DNA of 64,000 nt. Source: JAUWTJ01 sp965603015 (GTDB lineage: Bacteria; Pseudomonadota; Alphaproteobacteria; M2410). A program made the translations under genes and the position numbers. Positions 8,282 through 16,725 of this stretch are shown in pieces; positions within the stretch are counted from its first letter, which is position 1; each line of letters begins with the position of its first letter. The notes under the pieces were generated by a model. It was not told the DNA's origin. It did no database searches and saw only the letters and a program-made list of their open reading frames with translations. The stretch is from NCBI GenBank assembly GCA_965603015.1, contig CBFDBJ010000001.1, positions 1 to 64,000 on the forward strand, in the 5' to 3' direction.

Positions 8282-9157
8282 CTACTCGACCTCCAGCCGC
8301 CAGACATCACCGTCTGCTTTGAGATACCCGGCTGACGGTGCTGCAAAGTGCGTCCCGATGACAAGCGTTGGCGTCCCGGCAAGATCAGCAAAGACTTCGC
8401 GCCGCGTCTGCGTACTCTGCACCGGATCGGTGTCAACCTGGGCCGCCCAGTCCGGATGCGCCATCTGACACGGGTGATGCACAAAATCACCGGTAATGAG
8501 GGCGCTCTCACCTTGTGATTCAATCTTTATACTGACATGCCCCGGCGTATGGCCGAGCGTCGGAACAAGGCGGATCTCATCGCAGATCGCTGCGGTGGTT
8601 TCCACCAGGTCAACAAGACCCGCCTCGAACACCGGCGCAACAGAATCAGCCATAATCTGCCTTTGTTCAGGATCGTCGTCACTCGACCAGTGATCATATT
8701 CAGGTTTTGCCATCAGATAGCGCGCGTTGGGGAAGGTCGGCACCCACGTGCCCTCAACCAGCATCGTGTTCCAGCCAACATGATCAACATGGAGGTGGGT
8801 GCACAGCACCGTGTCGATAGTCTGAGGCGCAAAGCCGGCACCCTCAAGGTCTTTCAGAAAATCGGTCTGGAGATTGGTCCAGTGCGAGTTGGCCCGCGTC
8901 TTGTCGTTACCAAGGCAGGTATCGACCACAATCCGCCGACCCGGCACGTCCCCGCGAGCCGGCACCTCAATCACAAGAGCATGAATTGACATCTTGATCC
9001 GGCCCTCCGCATCGGCGAAATGCGGCTGCAGCCAGTCGATCTCGCGTATGGCCTCCCGGGTCGCCTGAGGCAGCAGGAACCGCATACCGCCAGTGGTTTC
9101 CATTTCGGCGATCCGCGTCACTGTCACATCACCGACTGTCCATCTGCCGCCATGCAT
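8282..9157 (-). CDS. Metallo-beta-lactamase-fold hydrolase (lactonase-like)
   Basis: This 291-residue protein has the metal-binding motif THLHVDHVGW, the HxHxDH signature of the metallo-beta-lactamase fold. A later histidine lies in LGHTPGHVSI, an aspartate in ALITGDFVHHP and a last histidine in VIGTHFAAPS, so the full two-metal site appears intact. The overall layout resembles N-acyl homoserine lactonases and related quorum-quenching or xenobiotic hydrolases, but the substrate cannot be told from sequence. No signal peptide is evident. The start is supported by an AGGGAGAG sequence upstream. It diverges from the aminotransferase gene. Confidence 0.8.
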   Translation of the reverse strand: MHGGRWTVGDVTVTRIAEMETTGGMRFLLPQATREAIREIDWLQPHFADAEGRIKMSIHALVIEVPARGDVPGRRIVVDTCLGNDKTRANSHWTNLQTDFLKDLEGAGFAPQTIDTVLCTHLHVDHVGWNTMLVEGTWVPTFPNARYLMAKPEYDHWSSDDDPEQRQIMADSVAPVFEAGLVDLVETTAAICDEIRLVPTLGHTPGHVSIKIESQGESALITGDFVHHPCQMAHPDWAAQVDTDPVQSTQTRREVFADLAGTPTLVIGTHFAAPSAGYLKADGDVWRLEVE

Positions 9158-9292
9158 GCGCGCTCTCCCTGCGAACTATTATTGTTTGCGGCGAGCATCT
9201 GATTTTTGGCCAGGCAGGTCAAGCGCCCGACCTCGACGCTGATCGCATTTCATGCAATCCTTTCGCCAAACAAACAACAAGGAGACGACACC

Positions 9293-10672
9293 ATGGACCT
9301 TCGCCGTAACCTGCCCGCACCTCTGAAGCCGGAAGGCGACTGGGCCCATATCTTCTCCTACCACCCCATGGACGTCGAGCTCGAAAAAGCCGAGGGGATC
9401 TATTACTGGGACACCGAGGGCAACAAATACATCGACGCCTCGGGCGGCCCCATGGCCTTCACCCTGCCGCACGGCGATCCGCGCATGAAGCAGGCGATAG
9501 CCGATCAGATGGACAAATTCACTCACATCCATCCGGTTCTGGCGAGCCGCCCGCGCGCCGATCTCTGCGCCAAAATCGCAACCATCACGCCGCCAAAACT
9601 CAACACCACCTATCTTGTCTCGGGCGGATCGGAGGCGGTTGAAACGGCCATGAAAGCAGCGCGCCAGCACCACGTGGCAAAGGGCAATATCGAAAAATAC
9701 AAGATCATGTCCAACTATCAAAGCTATCACGGCATGACGCTTGCCACCCAGGGCCTCTCCGGCAACCCGTCCTATGATCGATACTTTGGGCCCATGCTGC
9801 CCAAATGGCCCCATATTCATCAGTATAGCGATCATGACAGACCCGAAGGTATGGCGCGCGAGGAATGGGCGATCAAGTCAGCCGGAGAGCTGGAAAAGGC
9901 AATTTACTTTGAGGGTCCGCACACCGTGGCCGCCTATATTGCGACGCCGCATGGCTGCGGCTCGGACTACGGCGTCGTTGCGCCGAGAGAATACTGGCAG
10001 GAGATCCGCCGCATCTGCGACCACTATGATGTCCTGCTCATCGCCGATGAAGTCGTCACCGGCTTTGGTCGAACCGGCAAATGGTTTGCCATGGAGCACT
10101 TCGGCGTCGAAGCCGACATCATGACCACGGCAAAAGGCATTTCAGGCTGCTATCTGCCCCTCGGCGCCGTCATGGTCTCCGACGAGATCAATGCCCCGTT
10201 TGAGGCCGGCGACGCCCATTTCGTCCACGGCTTCACCAATGGCGGCCACCCTCTGGCCTGCGCCGCCGGATCCATGGCCATTGAAATCCTCCAGAGCGAC
10301 GGCCTGGTGGAAAACTCCGCCCGAATGGGCGATCACCTGTTCTCATGGAAAGACGCAATGCTGAAACATCCAACCGTTGCGGACGCACGCGGCTGGGGAC
10401 TGTTCATGGTTCTGGAACTCGTCGAAAACAAAACCACCATGGAATATTTCGACCAGGACAAGGGCGCCGAAGGCCTGTTCCAGGCCCTTGCGCTCAAAAA
10501 CGGTCTGGTCTTTTACGGCACGCTCTATGGCGCGCGGCGCCAGCCGCTGTTCAAACGCGGCCTGCCCCTGTGGATCTCCCCGCCGCTCTCCATCGCCAAA
10601 GACCAGATCGATGACATGATGGCGCGCCTTGATGACACTTTGGGCGAATGGGAAGAACAGCTGGGCGTATGA
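9293..10672 (+). CDS. Class III (aspartate aminotransferase family) PLP-dependent aminotransferase
   Basis: This is a 459-residue protein. It shows the class III fold: a YLVSGGSEAVETAMKAAR substrate/cofactor block, the DEVVTGFGRTGKWF segment containing the PLP-binding aspartate, and the TTAKGISGCYLPLG block holding the lysine that forms the Schiff base. The family transfers amino groups from omega-amino acids, diamines or beta-alanine-type donors to keto acids in the cytoplasm. The exact substrate is open. The ATG at 9293 is chosen because AAGGAGA lies just upstream; the frame is open further back, without a comparable site. The gene appears monocistronic. Confidence 0.85.
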   Translation: MDLRRNLPAPLKPEGDWAHIFSYHPMDVELEKAEGIYYWDTEGNKYIDASGGPMAFTLPHGDPRMKQAIADQMDKFTHIHPVLASRPRADLCAKIATITPPKLNTTYLVSGGSEAVETAMKAARQHHVAKGNIEKYKIMSNYQSYHGMTLATQGLSGNPSYDRYFGPMLPKWPHIHQYSDHDRPEGMAREEWAIKSAGELEKAIYFEGPHTVAAYIATPHGCGSDYGVVAPREYWQEIRRICDHYDVLLIADEVVTGFGRTGKWFAMEHFGVEADIMTTAKGISGCYLPLGAVMVSDEINAPFEAGDAHFVHGFTNGGHPLACAAGSMAIEILQSDGLVENSARMGDHLFSWKDAMLKHPTVADARGWGLFMVLELVENKTTMEYFDQDKGAEGLFQALALKNGLVFYGTLYGARRQPLFKRGLPLWISPPLSIAKDQIDDMMARLDDTLGEWEEQLGV

Positions 10673-10694
10673 GTGGTCGTTCCGGGCAAAAACT

Positions 10695-11243
10695 CTAGCT
10701 GGCAGAACCCACACCAGCTGTGCCATTAAACTCTTTCGCGTCGATCCGGCCATTGCCGTCCGCGTCGGCTTCAAAGACGATCTCTTTGGCCTCGCGCAGG
10801 GTGAGGGTCTGGCCGCTGGCCTCCATCAACGCACGAACTTCGCGGGCATCGAGGCCGCCATCACGGTTGGCATCAAAGCGCAGGAACGTACGCTCCATCT
10901 GGGCTTCCAGTGACCTATCCTTTTCGCGGAAGCCTTGCATCAACTTTGAAAACTCCCCGCTCTGCAGCCCGCCATCGCTGCTGATATCATAGGTCTCCAT
11001 CATCCGGTCAAGCTCCGCTTCACTGAGCCCGACGCGAAACGAAACGATCACCTCACGCAACTCCGGTTTTGTGACAACCCCGTTTCCATTCGAGTCGAAA
11101 ACCTCAAACAGCTGGGCGAGCTCCCACTCTGATAGATTTGGCTGCGAGGTGGACGCCCCAACCGTACTGCTCAGGACGAACAGCAGCAGTCCGACCGTCC
11201 CGTGGAGACGGATAACCCGACGATTGAACTCAGAAACACCCAT
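10695..11243 (-). CDS. Secreted EF-hand calcium-binding protein
   Basis: This is a 182-residue protein with an N-terminal hydrophobic segment ending in VGAS, so it is probably exported. Four EF-hand loops can be read: DSNGNGVVTKPE, DISSDGGLQSGE, DANRDGGLDARE and DADGNGRIDAKE. Each has acidic or oxygen-bearing residues at positions 1, 3, 5 and a terminal glutamate at 12, so all four could bind calcium. The arrangement resembles bacterial calmodulin-like proteins. Its target is unknown. It is convergent with the aminotransferase gene and divergent from the second methyltransferase. Confidence 0.8.
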   Translation of the reverse strand: MGVSEFNRRVIRLHGTVGLLLFVLSSTVGASTSQPNLSEWELAQLFEVFDSNGNGVVTKPELREVIVSFRVGLSEAELDRMMETYDISSDGGLQSGEFSKLMQGFREKDRSLEAQMERTFLRFDANRDGGLDAREVRALMEASGQTLTLREAKEIVFEADADGNGRIDAKEFNGTAGVGSAS

Positions 11244-11625
11244 TCAGACACCCACTAAAAATATCTTGCGAAAACGTCACGTGCAGACAATCCGAAATAG
11301 TCTTTTAAAACACCTGGGCGATCCAGGCCATCATAAAAGGGCTTTCATCCCGCCCGATCATCGCCACGACGGCCTCATCGGGACGTCTTCAAGAAGGCGT
11401 CAAAAGGCGCCTGGCGAGGCCAGCCGAAAATCTGCCCGTAAACTTACCCGGAAACTTGGCCTGAGACAGGCCATGAGACTGACCCTGAGACAGGCCATGA
11501 GACAGGCCTGGCGCGCTGCCCGAAACAAACTTGTTCCCTGGCCCGGTTGGGTTTATCCTCACGACTACCAGTTTCTCGCAGCAAAAACCCTCACAACAAC
11601 CGGGGTCAAACAGGACAACAAGGCA
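11244..11625. other. Intergenic region with a direct repeat
   Basis: This stretch lies between the EF-hand gene (minus) and a methyltransferase gene (plus). The methyltransferase frame stays open through most of it, but the predicted residues are repetitive and basic and the true start lies at 11626. Apart from the direct repeat at 11461-11503 nothing recognisable was found. Confidence 0.45.
11461..11503. repeat. Direct repeat, 19-base units with 24-base period
   Basis: The unit CTGAGACAGGCCATGAGAC occurs at 11461-11479 and again at 11485-11503, and a partial third copy (AGACAGGCC) overlaps the end of the second. It sits upstream of the methyltransferase gene. It could be slippage-derived or a pair of regulator sites. 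Confidence 0.6.
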
Positions 11626-12420
11626 ATGAGACCAACGGTTCTGATCTTCCTGGCTGCCCTCTTCATGGCGTCACAGTCCGCCCGGGCTCAAACCGGGGCA
11701 GACGGCGGGGCAGACGCCGGGACATACAATTGTGGCCCCGCCCGCCAGGCCGTAGCGACACCGGCCCGCCCGGCCGATGATCTTGCCCGTGACCCGTTGC
11801 GGAAACCTGCCGATGTCCTCTGCTTTTTCGGCATCGCGGAGGGCGCGCAAGTCCTCGACCTGTTTTCTGGCAGCGGGTATTATACCGAGATTGTCAGTCA
11901 TCTGGTTGGCCCGTCCGGCGGCGTTGTCGCTCATAACAATGCGGCCTATCTCGGATTTCAGAAGGATCAGATTGCCGAGCGCTACAAAGATGATCGCCTC
12001 GGCAATGTCAGTCAGCTGCACGCCGAGGCAAGCGACCTGAAACTGGCCGGTTCGACCTTCGATTTCGCCCTCATGATTCTCGCCTACCACGACATCTACT
12101 ACGTCAGCGAAGACGGCTCGTGGCCGCCCATTGATGGGCCGCAGCTCCTCGCGGAGATATTGAAGGGACTAAAGCCAGGCGGCGTCCTGGGCATTGTCGA
12201 TCACACAGCCGAAGCGGGCAGCCCGTCATCAAGCGGCACAACCCTGCACAGGATCGATCCGGCATTGCTCAAACGCGAAATTGAATCAGCCGGTTTTATC
12301 TTCGATGGGGAAAGCAACGCTTTGCGTCATACCGAAGATGATCGCACCAAACCGATGTACGACCCAGCGGTTCGCGGCAACACAGACCGCATCATCTACC
12401 GCTTTCGCAAACCGGAATAA
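11626..12420 (+). CDS. Exported class I SAM-dependent methyltransferase
   Basis: This 264-residue protein has a clear signal peptide (TVLIFLAALFMASQSARAQ). A methyltransferase domain follows, with RDPLRKPADVLCFFGI, an intact motif I (VLDLFSGSGYYTE), and a KPGGVLGIVDH block near strand 5. The family is found in the periplasm of proteobacteria and has no assigned substrate. It is a paralogue of the protein at 1136-2041 but has a better cofactor-binding loop. The start at 11626 is preferred because the signal peptide begins there; the frame is open another 185 codons upstream. Export of a SAM-dependent enzyme raises the question of where SAM comes from. Confidence 0.75.
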   Translation: MRPTVLIFLAALFMASQSARAQTGADGGADAGTYNCGPARQAVATPARPADDLARDPLRKPADVLCFFGIAEGAQVLDLFSGSGYYTEIVSHLVGPSGGVVAHNNAAYLGFQKDQIAERYKDDRLGNVSQLHAEASDLKLAGSTFDFALMILAYHDIYYVSEDGSWPPIDGPQLLAEILKGLKPGGVLGIVDHTAEAGSPSSSGTTLHRIDPALLKREIESAGFIFDGESNALRHTEDDRTKPMYDPAVRGNTDRIIYRFRKPE

Positions 12421-12435
12421 ACTCTCAAAACACGC

Positions 12436-12873
12436 CTAGTGTAGAACCTGCGATGAGCCCGGGTGGCGGCACTCATCAAGCACACCCAGAGCCCGATCGC
12501 GGCGATCATCAAGAGTGTCCCCGTCAATGAAATGCATCTCACCAACCAGCGTGTCGTCGGGATGCATTTGCGCATCCAGCACCAGGACATCTCTGGAATA
12601 GTAATCCGCCAACAGACCAGCGATTTTGGACGCAGCACCCAGATTACCCTGCTCGGTTTCATCAACCACCAGAGCCACAAGACCCTTGATGAAGTCCTCG
12701 CTGTTTGTTGCCGTCTCGGCAAAATCAATCCGGCCAACACCCGACCCACCGACATCAAATCGCAATTCAACCGCCTGCCGATCAATCAGTATAAAGAACG
12801 ACCCCCGCTGCCCGTCGCCGCGACGCGCTTTACTGGCCTGAGCACCCCCGTGCTGTTTACCAAACCCGCTCAT
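12436..12873 (-). CDS. Hypothetical protein
   Basis: This is a 145-residue protein with no recognised family. It starts with a glycine-rich basic segment. A hydrophobic strand (GSFFILIDRQAVELRFDV) and a mixed alpha/beta body follow, rich in acidic residues. No signal peptide or membrane segment is seen. The start at 12873 has GGGGAAAATT directly upstream, better than the earlier in-frame ATG at 12942. The opposite strand also has an open frame here, but this strand has the better start site and a more protein-like composition. Confidence 0.5.
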   Translation of the reverse strand: MSGFGKQHGGAQASKARRGDGQRGSFFILIDRQAVELRFDVGGSGVGRIDFAETATNSEDFIKGLVALVVDETEQGNLGAASKIAGLLADYYSRDVLVLDAQMHPDDTLVGEMHFIDGDTLDDRRDRALGVLDECRHPGSSQVLH

Positions 12874-12970
12874 AATTTTCCCCAACTTCAACGCAAGAAA
12901 CAGTGAACCATAACGAAACCGGGGCATTAACGATACAGGCAATATTTGTGATGGTTAACGGGGTGCGCGG

Positions 12971-13747
12971 CTAGAGGTTCCACCACTCTTTCACCGACCA
13001 GTCAGGTGACAGCGTATGACCTTCGGGCTCATAGCCATAGGCCTCGATTTCCTTACGGTAATTCTTGTCTGACGCAAACACACTGTGCGGCGGGAAGTCA
13101 CTATGTTTTGCTGGATGCAGCGCGCCATCGGATTTCGGCAGAACCTTATAGAGTTTACCGTCCAGACCAATAACCGGAATCGGACGCTTCCAGCGAGAGA
13201 AAACCCGGCGCATGGATACCGACTGTTCTATAAAAGCATCGCGCTCGTCTTCATCGTGCTTGAAAGTAAGCGAATAAGCTTCGATCAGTTCGTCTACGAA
13301 CTTCGGCTCAACGATCTTGAGATTGGAAATGACCCAGCACCGGTCCTCAAAAATCCAGTAGTAGGAGACGCCGACAATTTCCCGATCCTTGTTGAAATAG
13401 GGGAAAAACGGAAAGGACCGACAGGCCACCGTGCGATGCTGTCGCTCGCATTGCGCCGCGCCCTTGCATTCAATTGCACAGGACGAACTGGCCAGCTCCT
13501 CGACAATCTTGCGGCTGTCGGCATCAAAGGGCTTGAACCGATGCCACAGATCCGTTTTCTTGCGGAGCAGACGCCACTCTGATTTTTCCACCACAGGAAT
13601 GGCATTGTCCGTACTGCAGCATACCGGCTCACCACCGTTGAGCGGCGCGCAAATACGGCCGCAGTCGTATTTTTCCGATATCGACGAGCCGAATTTCTTG
13701 TGTATTTGTTCGAAGTGTTTTTCTTTCAACGCCATGATACGTCGCAT
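12971..13747 (-). CDS. Cysteine-cluster protein, YkgJ-like
   Basis: This is a 258-residue soluble protein. Its N-terminal third contains a cysteine cluster (CGRIC, then VCC, then SSCAIEC and AQC, then a later VACRSFPFFPYF), resembling the YkgJ family whose cysteines are thought to bind zinc or an iron-sulfur cluster. The C-terminal half is rich in aromatic and charged residues and was not recognised. The start at 13747 has AGGG immediately in front; an internal ATG at 13735 is an alternative. It is followed by the 145-residue unknown on the same strand. Confidence 0.6.
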   Translation of the reverse strand: MRRIMALKEKHFEQIHKKFGSSISEKYDCGRICAPLNGGEPVCCSTDNAIPVVEKSEWRLLRKKTDLWHRFKPFDADSRKIVEELASSSCAIECKGAAQCERQHRTVACRSFPFFPYFNKDREIVGVSYYWIFEDRCWVISNLKIVEPKFVDELIEAYSLTFKHDEDERDAFIEQSVSMRRVFSRWKRPIPVIGLDGKLYKVLPKSDGALHPAKHSDFPPHSVFASDKNYRKEIEAYGYEPEGHTLSPDWSVKEWWNL

Positions 13748-13990
13748 CCCTGTTTCCGGATTTGATGACTATTGTAAGCAGACCAATCCTGATTCTCTCA
13801 TTGGTCTGCTTGGTCTCATGGAAACAAATAATTTTCAACCTCTATTCAGCGAGGCCGACGACCCGCCGAAGAGCGACAGGCGAGAGAGCGACAGCACAGG
13901 CGGCCCGCACGGCCCACCCGGTCGACAAAGGAGCCTGTATAGCCGGCAGAAAAAAGCCCGCGGAGTTGTGCCTGGAGGTGTGAACCTGGT

Positions 13991-16423
13991 CTAGAAGGAG
14001 CTTCGGGACGTCACCATGACGCTGATGGCATCATCCCGGCCGGCAACATGTCCTGGTTCACGCTGATAAAGCAGGTTGGCGGAAACGCGCGCTGCGTCCT
14101 TGAGGCCAAAGTGCCACGCAAGTTCCAGATCGAGTTCACGGCCCGAAGGTGTAAGGCCGCGTTGGCGATCATCGTACAGCGGCGTATCGCCCTCATAGTC
14201 ATAGCCGGAGGCAAACCCATAAGCCACACGGCCAGCCTCGAGGCGCAAGGGTTGTGACATGGTGAGGCTGATCCTGTTACCACCAAACGCCGCGCCATCA
14301 AGAGCAAGACCAAAGGCATACTGGCTTGCCATCAGCCCCTGATACCCTGAAAACGCCGATCCGGCATCCTCGTCAACGGCAATGGAAGCCCCGGCTACGT
14401 GACCAAACAACGACAGCGATCTCGGGCCAAAACGCCCAATCCCGGCTTCGCCGCCAAGCGTAACAAAATCGGTTTCAGCGCCCCTGCCCAAACTCAGCAC
14501 ACCGGTTGAGGAACTGCCAAGCACAGCGCCGACCTCTTCAACACGGCCAAGGGTTATAGCCCATTCACCCCTTGCAGATGACCTGGCAAGACGAGCCGCC
14601 GTACCGATACGCGTGGCTGCCCGGAAAGGTTCGTTGGAAAAAGCATCCGACGCAGGAGCCCCGATATCATCCTCGCTGGCAGCGACCGAAAAGACAAAGC
14701 CATTGTCCAGCCTGTGACTGGCGCCGACCCGCCGCCCGCCGGACAAGGCACTTTTACCTGTAGCCGCAAGCCCTGTATCAGACACCCATGGCAATTGCCC
14801 GCCTTGAGCCAGCATGGAGCCGGACAGGGCACGGCCGCCGGTTTGGTCAAGCTCATCTTCCAGAGCCCCGCCAAATCCGAACGACATCGACGTCCGCGTG
14901 TCGAGTTTTGTCTCGACCCGGAGTCTGGTTTGATCAAGCCCGCCTCGCGGGCTCGACAGCCCAAGACCATACGCCTCATACGCCGTTGACGGCTCGCTGT
15001 AATTTGCACTCAACGTGAGTGTGGACTTCGGGCCAAGAGCAAGCCCGGCAGTCTCGAAACTTTCAGTTGATTCAAAGCGTGTCAAAAAATCTGTAAAAGG
15101 ACTGACAAGGCGAATTTGATTTTCAAAACCCGTCGCATAGGCGCGGTCATAAACATCGGTAAAAATTGCACCGCTCTGGAAACCACGGGTGAAACCGTCG
15201 CCAAAGATCCCGCCTGCAACAAGACCGCCGTCTGCCGGGTCCGCCGTGATGATCCCGCCGGATGTTGTGATGGAAAGTGATGTCGTGCCGATCGGCGCAA
15301 TCGCGGCCTCCAGATCGAGAATGCCGTGGCCATTAATCGCATCCACGCCGACAGCGCCAATATCTGTAGCGCTGGTCAGTAGAATATCAACGACCTCGGC
15401 GGCCGTCAAAGCGGGAAATTTCTCCAGCAAAAGCCCTGCAGCGGCTGCCACGGCAGGTGCGGCAAAAGACGTCCCGCTGCCGGTTCCGAAGGTCGACTCA
15501 CCGGTCCCCGAAACAACTGCTGTCGAGTAAACATCTTCGCCAGGAGCCAGAACATAAAACGCCGCGCCGGTTCCTGCCCTGTTGCTGAAATCGGAAATTG
15601 TTCCCAGAAAATTGGACGCCCCCGCGATAATAACCTGACTGTTCGCCCAGGTCTCAAGCGCGGCCATGGCCAGAGGGTCCGGCTCTGCGGAAGGTGTGTA
15701 GGGCGGAGCGTCTTCAGCCGCATTGCCCGCCGAAATAACAATAATAACACCGGCCAGCGTCGCATCCCGAATGGCCCCTTCCAGATAGGGGTTGGCCGGC
15801 GTTCCGCCGAGCGAAATATTGACAACATCGGCGCCATTGGCCACGGCATAGTTCAGAGAGGCCGCGATGGCGTTATCATCAAAAGCACAATCCGGACACG
15901 TGTCGCTGTCATCAGCGCGGATCGACAAAACCTGGGCATTAAAGGCCAGACCGTGCATCCGGATGTCATTTTTCTCCGCAGCAATCAAGCCGGCGACAAA
16001 GGTCCCGTGCCCGTCGGTGTCATCAAGGCTGGCCCCGCCGGTCCGTGTCATTGAAAAGACGGTGGTCGCGCCGGACAGAGCTGTCAGCGTGTTAACCGAA
16101 CCATCAAAAATATCCTTGCTGGCAGGATGGATGTTGCCATCCAGCTCGGTCTGATCAAGATCAATACCTGTATCGATGGTCCCGACCACGATTCCGGCTC
16201 CCGAAAGGCCATCATCATAGGCACTCAGGGCCCCAACCGCCTCCAGACCCCAATTCGCCTGAAATTCAGTTGTGTAAAACGAGCTCGGCGGGGGCGGTGT
16301 TGGTGTTGGTGTTGGTGTGGGAGTAGGTGTCGGGGTTGGCGTCGGGTCCGCCGAACCACCACCGCCACACGCAACCAGAAACAGCGAAAATCCAACCAAA
16401 CTCGCTCTCAACAGAACTCTCAT
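13991..16423 (-). CDS. Lipoprotein S8 (subtilisin-like) serine protease autotransporter
   Basis: This is an 810-residue protein. The signal sequence ends LFLVACG, a lipobox with cysteine 19. A Pro-Thr linker follows (about 27-46). The S8 catalytic domain contains the triad D84 (GTIDTGID), H139 (DGHGTFVAG) and S319 (GTSFAAPA), with the oxyanion asparagine in SAGN near 234. The C-terminal 270 residues form an autotransporter barrel ending in phenylalanine. The layout is like SphB1 of Bordetella, a surface-anchored lipoprotein subtilase that matures other surface proteins. Its targets here are unknown. It diverges from the MMPL exporter operon. Confidence 0.9.
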   Translation of the reverse strand: MRVLLRASLVGFSLFLVACGGGGSADPTPTPTPTPTPTPTPTPPPPSSFYTTEFQANWGLEAVGALSAYDDGLSGAGIVVGTIDTGIDLDQTELDGNIHPASKDIFDGSVNTLTALSGATTVFSMTRTGGASLDDTDGHGTFVAGLIAAEKNDIRMHGLAFNAQVLSIRADDSDTCPDCAFDDNAIAASLNYAVANGADVVNISLGGTPANPYLEGAIRDATLAGVIIVISAGNAAEDAPPYTPSAEPDPLAMAALETWANSQVIIAGASNFLGTISDFSNRAGTGAAFYVLAPGEDVYSTAVVSGTGESTFGTGSGTSFAAPAVAAAAGLLLEKFPALTAAEVVDILLTSATDIGAVGVDAINGHGILDLEAAIAPIGTTSLSITTSGGIITADPADGGLVAGGIFGDGFTRGFQSGAIFTDVYDRAYATGFENQIRLVSPFTDFLTRFESTESFETAGLALGPKSTLTLSANYSEPSTAYEAYGLGLSSPRGGLDQTRLRVETKLDTRTSMSFGFGGALEDELDQTGGRALSGSMLAQGGQLPWVSDTGLAATGKSALSGGRRVGASHRLDNGFVFSVAASEDDIGAPASDAFSNEPFRAATRIGTAARLARSSARGEWAITLGRVEEVGAVLGSSSTGVLSLGRGAETDFVTLGGEAGIGRFGPRSLSLFGHVAGASIAVDEDAGSAFSGYQGLMASQYAFGLALDGAAFGGNRISLTMSQPLRLEAGRVAYGFASGYDYEGDTPLYDDRQRGLTPSGRELDLELAWHFGLKDAARVSANLLYQREPGHVAGRDDAISVMVTSRSSF
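16286..16345 (-). repeat. Pro-Thr repeat in the subtilase linker
   Basis: Six-base GGTGTT-like units on the plus strand encode alternating Pro and Thr (residues about 27-46 of the subtilase), followed by four prolines. Such a stretch is prone to length change by slippage and would alter the distance between the lipid anchor and the protease domain without changing the frame when whole units are lost or gained. Confidence 0.8.
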
Positions 16424-16725
16424 GCAACACCCGTTATGTCCTGGTTAATTTGTTCCTTACTATACCGGAGACAGGTTAATTTTCACTGGATTGTATCGAT
16501 CAAATCTCAAACAATTTTCACAAAAACCCTGGTCAACCGACAAGGCAGACTAGTCCATATCTACCCCTCTTGTGCATACTGAGCGCCATAGACCAGATCG
16601 ATTTGCAACCAATGTACCACATTTATCACAAGACCCTCAAATTTGCCGACAAGAACTGACATTCCTCCTTTTACTCGCCGCCACAATAATTCACTCTTGA
16701 GTGATTAAACGGGGGATTTCAGAAC
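16424..16725. other. Intergenic region between divergent genes
   Basis: This A+T-rich stretch lies between the subtilase autotransporter (minus) and the MMPL exporter (plus), and should hold both promoters. A GGGGGA site for the exporter lies just before 16726. No RNA gene or reading frame of interest was seen. Confidence 0.5.

Noticed and set aside
11071..11625. An N-terminal extension of the second methyltransferase
   Set aside because: The extra 185 residues are repetitive and basic, and a normal signal peptide starts at 11626.
16286..16345. Short tandem repeats considered as a CRISPR-like array
   Set aside because: The units are six bases with no spacers and lie in the Pro-Thr linker of the subtilase.
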